From contig VENG01000011.1 of NCBI GenBank assembly GCA_009711705.1, positions 124,001-188,000 of the forward strand: 64,000 nucleotides of DNA, in the 5' to 3' direction. Positions 61,351 to 64,000 of this stretch are shown here, piece by piece. How positions within the stretch are numbered: the first letter of the stretch is position 1; the number at the start of each line of letters is the position of its first letter. The notes under the pieces were generated by a model that saw nothing but the letters and a program-made list of their open reading frames with translations, had not been told where the DNA came from and searched no databases. Made by a program: the position numbers and the translations under genes. The DNA is from Bacillota bacterium. Lineage in GTDB: Bacteria > Bacillota > Desulfotomaculia > Desulfotomaculales > VENG01.

Positions 61351-62298
61351 CTATATTATTTTAATGCAAAACTCGGGGCACGCGGTACTGCAGTACCCGC
61401 ACAAACGACACAGGTTTGGGTTAACAGTAGCTTTGCCGGATACAATAGACAGAGCCCCGGCGGAACATTTTTCCAAACACAAGCCGCAGGCCTGACACCA
61501 ATCTTCTATATGTAGGCACCGGTTATACTGCGCAATTCTTTTTTGAATTGATTCCGGTACGGCCTTACCTTGAAAGAAATTTATATTAAAGTTTACCTCA
61601 TCTGTTGTTTGCATACCAACAGCTACTGAGGCCAGTTCTTGAATACCTAAGATATACCTTAATGCTTCATTTCTTTCAGCAATGAGGTTACCTCCGCCCA
61701 AAGCCTTCATACCGTAGAGACCTTTTCCGGCTGAACGGGCAAAGAATATAGCATCTGTCATTTCCGCCACAGAACCATCCTGGATACCTATACCTGATTT
61801 ATTAATGATAGGGTGAATAATATCAAATTCCGGTGTCAGTGCTGCTGCTCTAACACCCTGGATATGATGAGTGGATATTCCAATGGCCCGTACATAGCCT
61901 TTTTGACGGGCAGCAATTAAACCCTCTACAGCTTCCCAGTGTCCCTTAATAGTCAATGCTGATTCTTGTTCGTGAAGTAGAAAAATATCAATGTAATCGC
62001 GTCCTATGCCGCGCAGCGCCTTTTCCACACTTTTTTGCACACCTGCACGGGTATAATCGTAAGATTTAGACGCCACAACTGTATCTCTAAAATTTTCTTT
62101 GATGGTCTCCTTAATATATTGATAGTTATTATATATTTGCGCGGTATCAATAAAGTTTACGCCCTGTTCCAGTGCCGAGTGTATTACCGCCTTACCCTCT
62201 TTGACAGGGAGGGCAGCCTGCAGAGGACTTAAGGTGAGACTGCCGAAACATAGGCGGGAAACTAAAATTTTAGTGTTACCCAGCTTGCGGTATTCCAA
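61351..62298 (-). CDS. aldo/keto reductase with C-terminal 2[4Fe-4S] domain
   Basis: About 315 residues. An AKR barrel with [10 protein letters not shown] (catalytic Asp/Tyr), K in [11 protein letters not shown] and H in LLHEQES is followed by a ferredoxin-like tail with [11 protein letters not shown] and [12 protein letters not shown]. The TTG start is taken because the ireB terminator lies directly upstream and GGAAAGGA precedes the TTG. AKR-ferredoxin fusions occur in anaerobes; the substrate is unknown. It is inserted between ruvX and ireB, which otherwise adjoin. Confidence 0.85.
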   Translation of the reverse strand: MEYRKLGNTKILVSRLCFGSLTLSPLQAALPVKEGKAVIHSALEQGVNFIDTAQIYNNYQYIKETIKENFRDTVVASKSYDYTRAGVQKSVEKALRGIGRDYIDIFLLHEQESALTIKGHWEAVEGLIAARQKGYVRAIGISTHHIQGVRAAALTPEFDIIHPIINKSGIGIQDGSVAEMTDAIFFARSAGKGLYGMKALGGGNLIAERNEALRYILGIQELASVAVGMQTTDEVNFNINFFQGKAVPESIQKRIAQYNRCLHIEDWCQACGLCLEKCSAGALSIVSGKATVNPNLCRLCGYCSTACPEFCIKII

Positions 62299-62363
62299 TT
62301 TGATATTCCTTTCCCCAAAGCTATTGCCGCTGGAAATCTTTATGCTTGATATTTTTGCCTGTT

Positions 62364-62390
62364 GAAAAAAGACCCGCCCTTGGGGCGGGT
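62364..62390 (-). terminator. intrinsic terminator after ireB
   Basis: Minus strand ACCCGCC-CCAAG-GGCGGGT (7-bp stem) followed by C and six T, 6 bases past the ireB stop. Confidence 0.85.
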
Positions 62391-62395
62391 TGTCA

Positions 62396-62665
62396 TTATT
62401 TTTTGTTATGTTCGAGGTAAAACTTGACCAGTTCCTCCAGTAACTCATCTCTTTCCAACCGCCGAATCATACTCCTGGCATTGTTATACCCTGTAATGTA
62501 TGCCGGATCTCCGGAAATGAGATACCCTACCAATTGGTTAATAGGGTTATAGCCCTTTTCTCTTAATGCCTCATAAACAGTTAACAAAATATCACGTGCT
62601 TCGTTAACTTCCTCCGCCTGCACCTTAAACATTACTGTTTTATCAGAGAAATCATGGGTCATCAT
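62396..62665 (-). CDS. ireB: IreB family regulatory phosphoprotein (DUF965)
   Basis: About 89 residues, beginning [80 protein letters not shown], the standard IreB length. In Enterococcus it is a substrate of the Ser/Thr kinase IreK and affects cephalosporin resistance. GGGGAGG lies 6 bases before the chosen ATG; the frame extends upstream 11 codons. It follows alaS as usual. Confidence 0.95.
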   Translation of the reverse strand: MMTHDFSDKTVMFKVQAEEVNEARDILLTVYEALREKGYNPINQLVGYLISGDPAYITGYNNARSMIRRLERDELLEELVKFYLEHNKK

Positions 62666-62751
62666 ATTCGACCTCCCCACAGGTATTACCCCATTCATTC
62701 AAACGTTATTATACCCGAAAATACCATGAAATACCAGAGGAGAACACAAAA

Positions 62752-64000
62752 TTATCCCAATTGTTGTTTTACCACCGCAGAAACTTTGTCCAGTGCTTCC
62801 TGCAGGCGAGAGGGGTCTTTGCCACCAGCTTGGGCCATATCCGGGCGCCCGCCCCCGCCGCCTCCTACCACAGAGGCAATTTCCTTGATTATCTTCCCTG
62901 CATGTAATCCCTTGCCGGTAAGGTCCTTGCTCACACCGGCCACAAGGTTAACCTTATGCTGATCAGAACTGGTCCCCAGGACAATTACCCCTGATCCCAT
63001 TTTGTCGCGCAAAAGATCAACCATCGCCCGCAGGCTGTCCATATCACCGGCATTTGCCTGTTCGGCCAACACTTTTACACCTTCCACATCCACGCTATTA
63101 TTTAAAAGACTTTCCACTTCGAACTTGGCCAGCCTGGCTCGCAAAGATTCCAATTCCCTCTCCAGCTCTCTGTGCTCCTTTACCAGTATTCCAACCCGGG
63201 ATACCAGTTCAGACGGGGAAGTTTTCAAAATTGCCGCGATGCCGGCCAGCTGCTGCTCCCTGGACTCCGCATGCCGCAGCGCTCCTTCTCCGGTAACAGC
63301 TTCTATTCTACGGATGCCGGAACCTACACTACCTTCACTCTGCAATTTAAACATGCCAATTTGGGAGGTAGAATTAAGGTGGGTTCCACCACATAGTTCA
63401 ATACTAAATTCGCCCATTTTGATTACCCGTACCCGGTCACCGTACTTTTCACCGAAAAGGGCGGCAGCACCCAGGGATTTTGCCTCATCCATTGACGTTT
63501 CAAAGGTTTCTACAGGTAGATCAGCCATTATAGCCTGGTTAACTATTTTCTCGATTTGAACAATTTCCTCCTGGCTGAGAGCGGAAAAATGAGTAAAGTC
63601 AAATCGCAACCTGTCCGGCTCCACAAGGGAACCTGCCTGGTTGGCGTGGTCACCTAAAACTTCCTTTAGTGCTTTATGCAGCAGGTGAGTGGCAGAATGG
63701 TTTCGGGCTATGTTTTTTCTGCGGTTAGCTTCCACTTCCACCTGCACAGAGTCATTTATATTTAATGTACCATTGGAAATAGAGCAAAGGTGCACATTCA
63801 GCCCTTCCACCGGCCTGAGCACCTCTTTGATCTCAACTTCCAAACCAGGTGCGTAGATTTTACCCTTATCAGCCACCTGGCCGCCTGACTCCGCGTAGCA
63901 AGGCGTGGTATCCAAGATCACAAATACTTCTTCCCCAGCACCGGCACTTTCTACGCGCTCGTCACCGTTAACTATACAGAGCACCTTGGCCTGGGCCGAT
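62752..64000 (-). CDS. alaS: alanyl-tRNA synthetase, C-terminal part (5' end beyond window)
   Basis: The frame is open to the right edge, so the N-terminal aminoacylation domain is missing. Visible are the start of the editing domain (ETTPCYAESGGQ-like DTTPCYAESGGQVAD), zinc/editing motifs HSATHLLHKAL and CGGTHLNSTSQIG, then the oligomerisation/C-Ala domain ending GGGGGGRPDMAQAGGKDP. It charges tRNA-Ala and edits Ser/Gly errors. alaS-ireB-ruvX is the common Firmicute order. Confidence 0.95.
   Translation of the reverse strand, partial: SAQAKVLCIVNGDERVESAGAGEEVFVILDTTPCYAESGGQVADKGKIYAPGLEVEIKEVLRPVEGLNVHLCSISNGTLNINDSVQVEVEANRRKNIARNHSATHLLHKALKEVLGDHANQAGSLVEPDRLRFDFTHFSALSQEEIVQIEKIVNQAIMADLPVETFETSMDEAKSLGAAALFGEKYGDRVRVIKMGEFSIELCGGTHLNSTSQIGMFKLQSEGSVGSGIRRIEAVTGEGALRHAESREQQLAGIAAILKTSPSELVSRVGILVKEHRELERELESLRARLAKFEVESLLNNSVDVEGVKVLAEQANAGDMDSLRAMVDLLRDKMGSGVIVLGTSSDQHKVNLVAGVSKDLTGKGLHAGKIIKEIASVVGGGGGGRPDMAQAGGKDPSRLQEALDKVSAVVKQQLG

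Overview
The window reads as chromosome of an anaerobic, endospore-forming, low-to-moderate G+C Firmicute, most like the Desulfotomaculum/Pelotomaculum group (Peptococcaceae). The evidence is spo0A next to spoIVB, a complete spoIIIAA-AH operon, a ferredoxin-dependent 2-oxoacid oxidoreductase, an Nfn-type transhydrogenase pair, a gram-positive type IV pilus locus, and a selenocysteine codon. The species assignment is inference. Almost every gene lies on the minus strand. The only plus-strand genes I can support are a DUF3243 gene and a selenoprotein glutaredoxin.

Layout in window coordinates (transcription mostly runs from high to low numbers). 1-1.9 kb: VorB alpha subunit (cut by the edge), its ferredoxin, and a P-loop ATPase. 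2.0-5.5 kb: a four-gene envelope/division cassette (SteA, SteB, a GT2 glycosyltransferase, a MraY/WecA-like transferase). 5.7-8.0 kb: spo0A and spoIVB. 8.2-18.5 kb: the conserved block xseA, xseB, ispA, OLE RNA, oapA, dxs, tlyA, nadK, mnmM, argR, recN. 19-23.6 kb: folD, nfnA/nfnB, nusB, two Asp23-family genes. 23.7-28.9 kb: spoIIIA operon. 29-37.3 kb: CoA-disulfide-reductase-like/rhodanese protein, zinc-ribbon protein, efp, M24 peptidase, aroQ, tldE (pmbA), DUF3243, tldD. 37.4-49.3 kb: type IV pilus assembly genes joined to aroB/aroK/aroC, then pilD and aroE. 49.4-52.7 kb: YqeG phosphatase, mobA, Sec-glutaredoxin, thioredoxin, FmdB-like zinc ribbon, ferredoxin, triple-HTH regulator. 52.8-64 kb: lysine 2,3-aminomutase, a class B PBP, U32 tRNA-hydroxylation protein, mltG, VanW/G5 protein, DUF1292, ruvX, aldo/keto reductase, ireB, and the 3' part of alaS.

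The most notable items are: (1) an OLE noncoding RNA with its partner protein OapA inside the isoprenoid cluster, with a clear promoter, a closing P1 helix, and a hairpin that sequesters the oapA ribosome binding site; (2) an in-frame UGA glutaredoxin (UPHC active site) with a hairpin at SECIS distance, invisible to normal gene calling; (3) three copies of a 137-186 bp hairpin-rich repeat; (4) a structured G+C-rich leader upstream of xseA; (5) a SteA/SteB cassette linked to glycan genes beside spo0A; (6) a type IV pilus operon with no major pilin or pilT and with IS200/IS605-like hairpins at the junction where a pilin might sit. Several intrinsic terminators are built on the last codons or stop codon of the gene they end. 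No tRNA, rRNA, CRISPR or intact insertion sequence was seen.
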